From positions 1-34,689 of the forward strand of contig NZ_JASCIS010000065.1 of assembly GCF_029968015.1 (NCBI RefSeq): a stretch of 34,689 nt of DNA, given 5' to 3'. Shown here in pieces: positions 14,161 to 20,920 of this stretch. This stretch comes from Streptomyces luteolus (GTDB lineage Bacteria > Actinomycetota > Actinomycetes > Streptomycetales > Streptomycetaceae). The position numbers and the translations under genes are program-made. Numbering within the stretch: position 1 is the first letter of the stretch; the number at the start of each line of letters is the position of its first letter. Below the pieces are notes generated by a model, which worked only from the letters and a program-made list of their open reading frames with translations, was not told the origin of the DNA and did no database searches.

Positions 14161-15022
14161 TCGCCGCCTCGGGCTCCTTGCTGCGTGTCGCCGTCCAAGC
14201 CGCGCAGAAGAGGAGCAGCTTCGCCGTGAAGTTGATCCACAGGAGCAGGGCGACCGGGGTGCCGAACGCGCCGTACATCGACTTGCCCGCGACGCCCTTG
14301 ATGTAGCCGCCGAGCAGGGCCTTGAGGAGTTCGAAGCCGACGGCCCCGATCAGCGCGGCGACGACAAGGCGGCGGCGCGGCGGATGCACGCCGGGCAGAA
14401 GGGTCAGGACGTACAGCAGGATCAGGAAGTCCGCGAGGACGGCCAGGGCGAAGACCGCGGCGGAGAGCAGCGGGCCGGTCCAGCCCTGGTCGTCCAGGCC
14501 GAGGGCCTCGGTGATCCGCTTGACCGCGGTGTTGCCGATGGCCGAGGCGACCAGCGAGACGAGGCCCACCCCGCCGAGCCCGACGAGTACGCCCGCGTCC
14601 TTGACCTTGCGCAGGAACGGGTTCTCCTCCTCGTCGTCCTTCTCCCACACCGCGCGCAGGCAGTCCCGCATCGAGCCGACCCAGCCGATGCCGGTGAAGA
14701 GCAGCAGTGCGCCGGCGATCAGGCCGACGGTGCCCGCGTTCTGCACGAGGGCGTTGATGTCGAGCTGTTCGGAGATGCCCGGGACCTGCTCGCTGAGCTT
14801 GTCCTGCAGTTCGGCCTGCTGCTTCTTGTTCAGGGTCGCGGCGGCCGCGGCGGCGGCGACGGTCAGCAGCGGGAACAGCGCCAGGAAGCTGAGGAAGGTC
14901 ATCGCCGCGGCCAGGCGCGACCAGTGCACTCGTTCGAGTGTTTCGTAGCTGCGGTAGGCGTGCGTGTCCATCAGGCGGGTCACGAGCGGCCCGATGACGG
15001 GGAGGTTCTTCAGCCAGTCCAT
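14138..15022 (-). CDS. YihY/virulence factor BrkB-family membrane protein
   Basis: A 294-residue polytopic protein of the YihY/BrkB family with about six helices. Typical segments are LAAAMTFLSFLALFPLLT near the start, the AGALLLFTGIGWVGSMRDCLR region and the terminal ALLLWINFTAKLLLF helix. Function is unknown; older names as ribonuclease BN are wrong. The ATG overlaps the GtrA stop by 13 bases, making it the last gene of the PAP2-UbiA-GtrA-YihY operon. Its last codons (KDSPSGV) and TGA lie inside a widespread Streptomyces intergenic repeat (AGCCCGTCCGGCGTTTGAGG on the minus strand), so the C-terminus was probably shaped by that element. Confidence 0.88.
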   Translation of the reverse strand: MDWLKNLPVIGPLVTRLMDTHAYRSYETLERVHWSRLAAAMTFLSFLALFPLLTVAAAAAAATLNKKQQAELQDKLSEQVPGISEQLDINALVQNAGTVGLIAGALLLFTGIGWVGSMRDCLRAVWEKDDEEENPFLRKVKDAGVLVGLGGVGLVSLVASAIGNTAVKRITEALGLDDQGWTGPLLSAAVFALAVLADFLILLYVLTLLPGVHPPRRRLVVAALIGAVGFELLKALLGGYIKGVAGKSMYGAFGTPVALLLWINFTAKLLLFCAAWTATRSKEPEAAKDSPSGV

Positions 15023-15477
15023 GATCTCTGTCTGCCCTCCGAGCGGAAGACCAAAGTCCGAGTACCCCAGAAGCGGACCACAGTGGCCAGCGCCATGCCG
15101 ACTCCCGCGCCGGACACGGTGTCCGCGGTCTGTGAGGTGAGGCCGAGCCCGTAGTGCGAGCAGGCCAGGCAGAGGAGTTGCACGAGGGCTCCCGCGACGT
15201 TGACCGCGAGGAACACCGCGTACTGGCGGAGCCGGGAGCCGTCCGGGGCGCGGTGCCGGTAGGTGCCGAGGGCGTTGCCCGCGTACGCGACCGTGCAGCC
15301 CGCGACGAAACCGGCGGCCTTGGCGGTCAGCGGGTCCAAGGCGGCCGGGCCGCGCAGCCAGACGAACAGGGCCAGGTCGGCGGCGTACGCGCAGACGCCG
15401 AAGAGGGCGAAGCCGACGAGTTCGGCGCGCCGCACGCTCACAGGTCGGCGACCGCTCACAGGTCGGCGACGGCTCAC
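15010..15477 (-). CDS. GtrA-like flippase-type membrane protein
   Basis: A 155-residue GtrA-family protein with four helices. GtrA proteins assist translocation or glycosyl transfer of polyprenyl-phosphate sugars. The mycobacterial relative (Rv3789) is linked to decaprenyl-phospho-arabinose. Here it lies directly downstream of the UbiA-type phosphoribosyltransferase, in agreement. The start is ambiguous. GTG at 15477, 15459 and 15441 are all in frame, each within one copy of an 18-bp repeat and each overlapping a TGA as GTGA. The first overlaps the real UbiA stop. The choice changes the basic N-terminus (up to MSRRRPVSGRRPVSVRR) only. The gene overlaps YihY by 13 bases. Confidence 0.82.
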   Translation of the reverse strand: MSRRRPVSGRRPVSVRRAELVGFALFGVCAYAADLALFVWLRGPAALDPLTAKAAGFVAGCTVAYAGNALGTYRHRAPDGSRLRQYAVFLAVNVAGALVQLLCLACSHYGLGLTSQTADTVSGAGVGMALATVVRFWGTRTLVFRSEGRQRSWTG

Positions 15478-15489
15478 AGGTCGGCGACC
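15436..15489. repeat. 18-bp tandem repeat x3 at the UbiA/GtrA stop-start junction
   Basis: gctcacaggtcggcgacc occurs three times with one mismatch (15436-15453, 15454-15471, 15472-15489). On the minus strand every copy reads VADL-stop for UbiA and provides an overlapping GTG for GtrA. Confidence 0.96.
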
Positions 15490-16427
15490 GCGAGGCCGTA
15501 CAGGCTGAGCCAGACCAGGCCGATCAGGGCGAGCGGGCGGTCGCGCAGGACGACGTCCTCGGGCTCGCCCGCGCTGCCCCGGTCGGCGAAGACGGCGTAC
15601 CGCAGGACCGCGAGGATGAACGCGACCATGGACAGCTGGCGCCACGGCAGCAGTGCCGCGTCGGCGACGCCGCCGGACTCCATCGCCCACAGGCAGTAGG
15701 CGAGGACGGCGACGCCGGCGGCGAGTTGCCAGACGAAGCGCAGGTAACCGGCGGTGTACTCGGTGAGCAACGCCCGGGTGGCGCCCGTACGTTGCTCATC
15801 CACCGTGACGGACTCGGAGTAGCGCTTCGCGGAGACCATGAACAGCGCGCCGAAGCCGGTCGTGATCAGGAACCAGCGGGAGAGCGGGATGCCGAGGGCG
15901 ACGCCGCCGATCACCGCGCGCATCAGGAACCCGGTGGTGACGACGACCAGGTCGACGACGAGGACGTGCTTCAGGCTGACGCAGTACGCGAGTTGCATGC
16001 CGAGGTACGCGGTGAGCAGCACCGCGGTCATCGGGGTGCAGAGGGCCGCGGCGGCGAGCGGCGCGAGCACGCCGAGCAGCCCGCCGACCGCGTACGCGAC
16101 GGGCACCGGGACCTGTCCGGACGCGACGGGGCGGCGGCACTTGGTGGGGTGGGCGCGGTCGGCCGCGACGTCACGGGCGTCGTTGATCAGGTAGACGGCG
16201 GCAGCCGCGGCGGTGAACAGGCCGAAGACCAGGGCGAGTTGGACGGCCGCGGCACGGGAGAACAGCTCACCGGCGGCGGCCGGGGCGGCGACGACCAGGA
16301 CGTTCTTGACCCACTGGCGTGGCCGGGCGGTCCTGAGCAGGCCGAGCGGCAGGCCGGCCGGTCCCGGCCGTTCGGGGTCCTGGCGCTGGGGGCGGCGCTG
16401 CTCGACGAGTGCGGTGCGCTCAGCCAC
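15474..16427 (-). CDS. UbiA-family prenyl-phosphate phosphoribosyltransferase (Rv3806c-like)
   Basis: A 317-residue polytopic prenyltransferase of the decaprenyl-phosphate phosphoribosyltransferase type, which transfers ribose-5-phosphate from PRPP to a polyprenyl phosphate. The first Asp-rich motif NDARDVAAD (N82, D83, D86, D90) is followed by HPTKCRRPVASG, characteristic of this subgroup. AKRYSES and TGATRALLTEYT before YLRFVWQLAA match the second conserved region. GTG 16427 is chosen because GGAGG is five bases upstream. A longer frame to 16496 would overlap PAP2 heavily. It overlaps the PAP2 stop by eight bases. With PAP2 and GtrA it reproduces the mycobacterial pathway module, although streptomycete walls are not known for arabinogalactan. 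Confidence 0.87.
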   Translation of the reverse strand: MAERTALVEQRRPQRQDPERPGPAGLPLGLLRTARPRQWVKNVLVVAAPAAAGELFSRAAAVQLALVFGLFTAAAAAVYLINDARDVAADRAHPTKCRRPVASGQVPVPVAYAVGGLLGVLAPLAAAALCTPMTAVLLTAYLGMQLAYCVSLKHVLVVDLVVVTTGFLMRAVIGGVALGIPLSRWFLITTGFGALFMVSAKRYSESVTVDEQRTGATRALLTEYTAGYLRFVWQLAAGVAVLAYCLWAMESGGVADAALLPWRQLSMVAFILAVLRYAVFADRGSAGEPEDVVLRDRPLALIGLVWLSLYGLAVADL

Positions 16428-16962
16428 GATCGCCTCCGGGCACGGCCACTGCGGCGGAAGGACGGCCTCCGGGGGTGGTCCAGGCGGCGCCGACACGGGC
16501 GGCGAGGGCTCCGAGGGCCGCTCCCGCCGCGACGTCGCTCGGGTAGTGCACGCCGACGACCAGGCGGGAGACGCACATCGCGGCGGCGAGCGGCGGGACG
16601 AGGCGGGCCCCGGCGGGGCGCAGGGCGCCGTAGGCGACGGCGGCGGCCGCGGCGGAGGTGGCGTGCGAGCTGGGGAAGGAGTGCCGGCCCGCGGTGCGGA
16701 CGAGGGGCTCGGCGTCGGGGCGCGGGCGGCGCACGACGCGCTTGACGCCCATGCTCGTCAGGTGCGCGGCCGCGGTGAGCGCGGTGGCACGCAGCCAGGC
16801 GGCGCGGCGCTCCCGGTCGAGGGCGGCGCCGGTGAGTCCGGCGGCGAGCCAGAGCGCGCCGTGCTCCCCGGCGAACGAGAGAGCGCGGGCCGCGGCGGCC
16901 ACCCGCCGGTCGCTGCCGCAGTCCCGTAGCGCGGCGAGCAGTCTGCGGTCCAGGTCGTGCAC
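16420..16962 (-). CDS. PAP2-type membrane phosphatase (polyprenyl-phosphoribose phosphatase candidate)
   Basis: A 180-residue PAP2-superfamily phosphatase with all three motifs: K74 followed by R81-P82 (KX6RP), P97-SSH100 (PSxH) and S132-R133 with H139 and D143 (SRX5HX3D). Several hydrophobic helices surround them. Next to the UbiA-type transferase, the likely substrate is the polyprenyl-phospho-ribose-5-phosphate it makes, as proposed for Rv3807c. GTG 16962 has GGGAGG four bases upstream. Upstream in-frame ATGs come from the 10-bp repeat array and would add 12-26 poorly conserved residues. First gene of the four-gene operon, with a relatively AT-rich region upstream. Confidence 0.85.
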   Translation of the reverse strand: MHDLDRRLLAALRDCGSDRRVAAAARALSFAGEHGALWLAAGLTGAALDRERRAAWLRATALTAAAHLTSMGVKRVVRRPRPDAEPLVRTAGRHSFPSSHATSAAAAAVAYGALRPAGARLVPPLAAAMCVSRLVVGVHYPSDVAAGAALGALAARVGAAWTTPGGRPSAAVAVPGGDRG

Positions 16963-16987
16963 CGGGCCTCCCAGGCGTATGGTCGAA

Positions 16988-17087
16988 CATCCCGCTTCAT
17001 CCCGCTTCATCCCGCTACATTCGGGTTCATCCGGATGCATCCGGTTTCATCCCGCTGCATTCAGCTTCATTCCGCTTCATTCCGTTC
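16988..17087. repeat. 10-bp tandem array, exactly 10 units
   Basis: Ten consecutive decamers beginning cat, with consensus cat(c/t)ccgctt, cover 100 bp. The first two are identical and the outer ones have diverged by one to four bases. On the minus strand each unit presents an ATG, so successive ATGs fall in successive frames. The period equals about one helical turn. It lies 26 bp upstream of the PAP2 start. Confidence 0.9.
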
Positions 17088-17165
17088 TGCCGCAAATAAC
17101 CCTTCTGCCAATTGCGTTAAGAATTACGGCAATACGAAGCGACACTCGCTCAATCACCCGTTCCG
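17088..17165 (-). promoter_or_regulatory. AT-rich region, probable promoter of the PAP2-UbiA-GtrA-YihY operon
   Basis: This is the least GC-rich stretch of the window outside coding DNA, with aataacc, aattgcgttaagaatta and ggcaatacg. It lies between the 2H-phosphoesterase terminator and the 10-bp array. Several TANNNT boxes are possible and no single pair of hexamers stands out. Confidence 0.4.
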
Positions 17166-17175
17166 GGCACGCCAA

Positions 17176-17200
17176 AGGGCCCGCTCGGTGAACGGGCCCT
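17176..17200 (-). terminator. Hairpin terminator downstream of the 2H phosphoesterase
   Basis: AGGGCCCG (17176-17183) pairs with CGGGCCCT (17193-17200) around a nine-base loop, 24 bp beyond the gene's stop. On the minus strand it is followed by ttggc. Confidence 0.7.
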
Positions 17201-17223
17201 GGAAGAGCTGGAAGAGGGAGAGG

Positions 17224-17814
17224 TCAGGCGGTGGGCAGCGGGCCGCGCGGGGTGCAGGAGTCCTGCGGCTCGCCCTGCGCCGGAACCGTCGCCGAGCCGA
17301 AGGAGAACTCGCGCAGCTTGCGCCAGACGGCGTCCGGGCCCTGCTCGTACAGCGCGAAGCCGGTGACGGACCACTCGGCGGCGTACTCGGCGAGCTCGGC
17401 GAACGCGCGGTCCATGGCCGCCTCGTCGATGCCGTGCGCCACCGTAACATGCGGGTGGTACGGGAACTGCAGCTCGCGCGCGACCGGCCCGGAGGCGTCC
17501 CGCACCTGCTTCTGCAGCCAGGTGCAGGCGTCGGCGCCCTCGGCGATCCGGACGAACACCACCGGGGACAGCGGGCGGAACGTGCCCGTGCCGGAGAGCC
17601 GCATCGGGAAGGGCCGGCCGAGTCCGGCGACCTCTTCGAGGTGCCGCTCGATCGCGGGGAGCGCGGCCCTGTCGACCTCGGTCGGCGGCAGCAGCGTGAC
17701 GTGGGTGGGGATGCCGTGTGCCGCGGGGTCCCCGAAGCCCGCGCGCCGCTCCTGGAGCAGGCTGCCGTGAGGCTCCGGGACCGCGATCGAAACGCCGAGC
17801 GTTACGGTCCCCAC
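17224..17814 (-). CDS. 2'-5' RNA ligase/2H phosphoesterase-superfamily protein
   Basis: A 196-residue 2H phosphoesterase. The two catalytic signatures are H38-V-T40 in THVTLLPP and H122-V-T124 in HPHVTVAHG, at the usual spacing. Members hydrolyse or ligate 2',3'-cyclic or 2'-5' phosphodiester ends of RNA or small molecules. The substrate cannot be told. GTG 17814 has AAGGAG six bases upstream. It follows trpS by 47 bases with no hairpin, so the two are probably cotranscribed, hinting at RNA metabolism. The C-terminus (CTPRGPLPTA) is low complexity. Confidence 0.83.
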   Translation of the reverse strand: MGTVTLGVSIAVPEPHGSLLQERRAGFGDPAAHGIPTHVTLLPPTEVDRAALPAIERHLEEVAGLGRPFPMRLSGTGTFRPLSPVVFVRIAEGADACTWLQKQVRDASGPVARELQFPYHPHVTVAHGIDEAAMDRAFAELAEYAAEWSVTGFALYEQGPDAVWRKLREFSFGSATVPAQGEPQDSCTPRGPLPTA

Positions 17815-17861
17815 GTCGTTCTCCTTGGTCGGGTGCGGGCGGTGCTCTGTGGCCGGTACGT

Positions 17862-18872
17862 TCAGTGCTTCGCCGGGACGAATCCGACCCTGTCGTACGT
17901 GGCGGCCAGCGTCTCCGCCGCCACGGACCGGGCCTTCTCCGCACCCTTGGCCAGGATCGAGTCCAGCGTCTCCGGGTCGTCGAGGTACGCGTGCGTACGC
18001 TCGCGGAACGGGGTCACGAACTCGACCATGACCTCGGCGAGGTCGGTCTTCAGCGCACCGTAGCCCTTGCCGGCGTACTTCTGCTCCAGTTCCGGAATTC
18101 CCGTTCCGGTCAGGGTGGAGTAGATGCTCAGCAGGTTGGAGACGCCCGGCTTGGCCTGCTGGTCGAAGCGGATCTCGGTGTCCGTGTCGGTCACCGCGCT
18201 CTTGACCTTCTTGGCCGTGGCCTTCGGCTCGTCGAGCAGGTTGATGAGGCCCTTCGGCGTGGAGGCCGACTTGCTCATCTTGATCGACGGGTCCTGAAGG
18301 TCGTAGATCTTCGCCGTCTCCTTGAGGATATGCGGCTTCGGGACCGTGAACGTCTCGCCGAAGCGGCTGTTGAACCGCTCCGCGAGGTCACGGGTCAGCT
18401 CGATGTGCTGGCGCTGGTCCTCACCGACCGGGACCTCGTTCGCCTGGTACAGGAGGATGTCCGCGACCTGCAGGATCGGGTACGTGAACAGGCCGACGGA
18501 GGACCGGTCCGCGCCCTGCTTGGCGGACTTGTCCTTGAACTGCGTCATACGAGAGGCCTCGCCGAAGCCGGTGAGGCAGTTCATCACCCAGGCGAGCTGC
18601 GCGTGCTCGGGCACGTGGCTCTGCACGAAGAGGGTGCAGCGCTCCGGGTCGAGCCCGGCGGCGAGGAGCTGGGCCGCGGCGAGCCGGGTGTTGGCGCGCA
18701 GCTCGGCCGGGTCCTGCGGGATGGTGATCGCGTGCAGGTCGACGACCATGTAATGCGCGTCGTGGGTCTCCTGCAGGGACACCCACTGGCGGACGGCGCC
18801 GAGGTAGTTGCCGAGGTGGAACGAGCCGGCGGTGGGCTGGATTCCGGAGAGCACGCGAGGTCGGTTGGCCAT
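17862..18872 (-). CDS. trpS: Tryptophanyl-tRNA synthetase
   Basis: A 336-residue class I synthetase that charges tRNA-Trp. The nucleotide-binding signatures are HLGN (19-22, the HIGH equivalent) and K198-M-S-K-S202. The conserved SGIQPTAGSFH start and the QVADILLYQANEVPVG segment are intact. Length is typical. Two candidate starts exist nine bases apart: ATG 18872 (MANRP) and ATG 18881 (MGPMANRP). Neither has a good ribosome site. The shorter fits family length best. Streptomycetes often carry a second, indolmycin-resistant TrpRS; nothing in this sequence marks it as that one. Confidence 0.95.
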   Translation of the reverse strand: MANRPRVLSGIQPTAGSFHLGNYLGAVRQWVSLQETHDAHYMVVDLHAITIPQDPAELRANTRLAAAQLLAAGLDPERCTLFVQSHVPEHAQLAWVMNCLTGFGEASRMTQFKDKSAKQGADRSSVGLFTYPILQVADILLYQANEVPVGEDQRQHIELTRDLAERFNSRFGETFTVPKPHILKETAKIYDLQDPSIKMSKSASTPKGLINLLDEPKATAKKVKSAVTDTDTEIRFDQQAKPGVSNLLSIYSTLTGTGIPELEQKYAGKGYGALKTDLAEVMVEFVTPFRERTHAYLDDPETLDSILAKGAEKARSVAAETLAATYDRVGFVPAKH

Positions 18873-18973
18873 GGGGCCCATTGTCTCAGGTGCGGGGCGT
18901 TGTTCGGCCCCGCTCCCGGTGTTGCCTCCCCCACGCCACGGGGCTCCGCCCCGGCCCCCGCTCCTCAATCGCC

Positions 18974-18998
18974 GGAGGGGCTCAATTTGAGCCCCTCC
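18974..18998. terminator. Perfect 11-bp hairpin, possible glyA terminator
   Basis: GGAGGGGCTCA pairs with TGAGCCCCTCC around ATT. It lies about 180 bp past the glyA stop within the repeat island and may act in both directions. Confidence 0.5.
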
Positions 18999-19056
18999 CC
19001 GCCCCTTCCCGAGAGCTTGCAGCAGCTTCGGGGCTGCGCCCCAGGCCCCCGCTCCA

Positions 19057-19130
19057 TCGTTCGGCTGCCGCGCCGTCGTGGCTGGTCGCGCCCCGCGGCG
19101 GAGCCGCAAATGTCACAGCCCCGCGCCCCT
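19057..19130 (-). repeat. Dispersed Streptomyces intergenic element, copy A
   Basis: On the minus strand it reads aggggcgcgggg, an internal 24-28 nt block, then cgcgaccagccacgacggcg and gcagccgaacga. Copy B at 24816-24866 has the same two ends without the internal block. I recall the pattern as very common between streptomycete genes. Confidence 0.8.
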
Positions 19131-19175
19131 GAAAACCAGCCCCTCCGGCGATTGAGGAGGCCCGTCCGGCAGGAC

Positions 19176-20627
19176 TCAGCTCAGGTCCACACCCGGGTAC
19201 AGCGGGAACCCGCTCACCAGGTCCGAGGCGCGGCGGGCCACCTCGTCGGAGACCTTCTCCTCAAGCACGTGCTGCGCCTTCGACGGCGCGCCCTTCGCCG
19301 TCGTGCCCGGCTCCGTCGCCGTCAGCACGGTGTCGATGAGAGCCGCGATTTCGTCCATCTCGGAGACCCCAAGCCCCCGCGTCGTCAGCGCGGGCGTCCC
19401 GATCCGGATGCCCGACGTGTACCAGGCGCCGTTCGGGTCGGCCGGGATCGCGTTGCGGTTGGTGACCACGCCGGAGTCGAGCAGCGCGGCCTCGGCCTGG
19501 CGCCCGGTCAGGCCGTACGAGGACGCCACGTCGATCAGGTTCAGGTGGTTGTCCGTACCGCCCGTGACGAGGGTGGCGCCGCGCCGCATCAGGCCCTCGC
19601 CGAGCGCGCGGGCGTTGTCGACGACGCGTTGCGCGTAGCCCTGGAAGTCGGGGCGGCGGGCCTCGGCGAGTGCCACCGCCTTGGCGGCCATGACGTGCGG
19701 GAGCGGGCCGCCGAGGACCATGGGGCAGCCGCGGTCGACCTGGTCCTTGAGGCTCTCGTCGCACAGCACCATGCCGCCGCGCGGGCCGCGCAGCGACTTG
19801 TGCGTGGTGGTGGTGACGATCTGCGCGTGCGGTACGGGGTCGAAGTCGCCGGTGAGGACCTTGCCGGCGACGAGGCCCGCGAAGTGCGCCATGTCGACCA
19901 TCAGCGTCGCGCCGACCTCGTCGGCGATCTCCCGCATGGTCCGGAAGTTCACCAGGCGCGGGTAGGCCGAGTACCCGGCGACGATCACCAGCGGCTTGAA
20001 CTCGCGGGCCTGGGCGCGCAGCGCCTCGTAGTCGATCAGGCCGGTGGCGGGGTCCGTGCCGTAGGAGCGCTGGTCGAACATCTTGCCGGAGATGTTCGGG
20101 CGGAAGCCGTGCGTGAGGTGGCCGCCCGCGTCCAGGGACATGCCGAGCATCCGCTGGTTGCCGAAGGCCTGGCGCAGTTCGGCCCAGTCGGCGTCGGAGA
20201 GGTCGTTGACGTTGCGGACACCGGCGGCGGCCAGGGCCGGGGCCTCGACGCGGTCGGCGAGGACCGCCCAGAACGCGACCAGGTTGGCGTCGATGCCGGA
20301 GTGCGGCTGGGCGTAGGCGTGCCGCGCGCCGAAGAGTTCGCGGGCGTGCTCGGCGGCGAGGGCCTCGACGGTGTCGACGTTGCGGCAGCCGGCGTAGAAG
20401 CGGCGGCCGACGGTGCCCTCGGCGTACTTGTCGCTGAACCAGTTGCCCATGGCGAGCAGCGTGGCCGGGGACGCGTAGTTCTCGGAGGCGATCAGCTTGA
20501 GCATCTCGCGCTGGTCGTGCAGCTCCTGGCCGATGGCGTCGGCGACGCGGGGTTCGACGCCGCGGATCACGTCGAGGGCGCTGCGGAACGCCGTCGATTC
20601 GGTGGAGTGGGGCGGGGTGGTGGACAT
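19176..20627 (-). CDS. glyA: Serine hydroxymethyltransferase
   Basis: A 483-residue PLP enzyme interconverting serine and glycine with tetrahydrofolate. The PLP lysine is K277 in TTTTHKSLRGPRGG. The LIASENYAS (45-53) and GNWFSDKYAEG motifs and the RFYAGC segment are present. It is about 60 residues longer than typical bacterial GlyA, mainly an insertion at about 120-170 (ADRVEAP through SLDAGGH) and a longer C-terminus, a form seen in actinobacteria. The ATG has GGAGG eight bases upstream. The leader carries a ZTP riboswitch, consistent with folate-dependent one-carbon control, and a 13-bp repeat between aptamer and ribosome site. Confidence 0.95.
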   Translation of the reverse strand: MSTTPPHSTESTAFRSALDVIRGVEPRVADAIGQELHDQREMLKLIASENYASPATLLAMGNWFSDKYAEGTVGRRFYAGCRNVDTVEALAAEHARELFGARHAYAQPHSGIDANLVAFWAVLADRVEAPALAAAGVRNVNDLSDADWAELRQAFGNQRMLGMSLDAGGHLTHGFRPNISGKMFDQRSYGTDPATGLIDYEALRAQAREFKPLVIVAGYSAYPRLVNFRTMREIADEVGATLMVDMAHFAGLVAGKVLTGDFDPVPHAQIVTTTTHKSLRGPRGGMVLCDESLKDQVDRGCPMVLGGPLPHVMAAKAVALAEARRPDFQGYAQRVVDNARALGEGLMRRGATLVTGGTDNHLNLIDVASSYGLTGRQAEAALLDSGVVTNRNAIPADPNGAWYTSGIRIGTPALTTRGLGVSEMDEIAALIDTVLTATEPGTTAKGAPSKAQHVLEEKVSDEVARRASDLVSGFPLYPGVDLS

Positions 20628-20665
20628 GGGAGGGACCTCCGGACGCGGTGACGGTCGTTATCGGT

Positions 20666-20704
20666 ACGACGTTCCTGCACGACGTTCTCGTACGACGTTC
20701 TCGG
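20666..20704. repeat. 13-bp tandem repeat x3 in the glyA leader
   Basis: acgacgttcctgc, acgacgttctcgt and acgacgttctcgg lie directly between the ZTP aptamer and the glyA ribosome site, that is, in the expected expression platform. Confidence 0.85.
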
Positions 20705-20785
20705 TACGGCCCAGGCGCACGGCACACAGTTCACGGGCCGCTCCCCGATGGTTGATCCCATCTCAGCGCGCCAGTCACGACCCGC
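20703..20785 (-). ncRNA. ZTP (pfl) riboswitch upstream of glyA
   Basis: The minus strand shows the hallmark order of the pfl motif. CGTGACTGGCG (20779..20769) comes first, then ATGGGATCAACCAT-like and GGGGAGCGG elements, then the 3' half GTGCGCCTGGGC (about 20720..20709). The two conserved halves form the ZTP pocket and pseudoknot. ZTP/ZMP signals shortage of 10-formyl-tetrahydrofolate, and glyA is a classic target. The aptamer ends about 75 nt before the glyA ATG. No T-rich terminator is visible, so control of translation is more likely. Confidence 0.85.
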
Positions 20786-20840
20786 TGCTCACCTTACCGG
20801 CGTGCATGGCGGGCGAGGTTTCCTCGTCCGTCATGCGAGC

Positions 20841-20864
20841 GACGATAGGCATGACGATAGGCAT
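20841..20864. repeat. 12-bp tandem repeat x2
   Basis: gacgataggcat occurs twice exactly in the glyA/aminotransferase divergent region. Each unit carries a minus-strand ATG. Confidence 0.9.
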
Positions 20865-20920
20865 GGGGGGCGACATCCCGCCCCCCGTGGGTCCCTAGCT
20901 TCACGACGAACGGAGATCCC

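Larger units (their letters stand above)
18961..19159. repeat. Composite repeat island with 22-bp terminal inverted repeats
   Basis: ctcctcaatcgccggaggggct (positions 18961-18982) is repeated in perfect inverted form at 19138-19159, bounding about 155 bp. Inside are a perfect hairpin (18974-18998) and a reverse-orientation copy of a dispersed Streptomyces element (19057-19130). No ORF or transposase is present. It fills the 300-bp gap between trpS and glyA. Confidence 0.85.

Noticed and set aside
16988..17087. Possible CRISPR array
   Set aside because: Units are contiguous 10-mers without spacers, and no cas gene is present. It is a simple tandem array.
20567..20761. 64-codon minus ORF over the glyA leader
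   Set aside because: It coincides with the ZTP aptamer and the repeat. The conserved bases are explained by RNA structure.
20775..20864. 29-residue minus-strand ORF starting MPIVMPIV in the 12-bp repeat
   Set aside because: No ribosome site, its end is inside the riboswitch, and it probably lies upstream of or at the transcription start. Kept only as a repeat.
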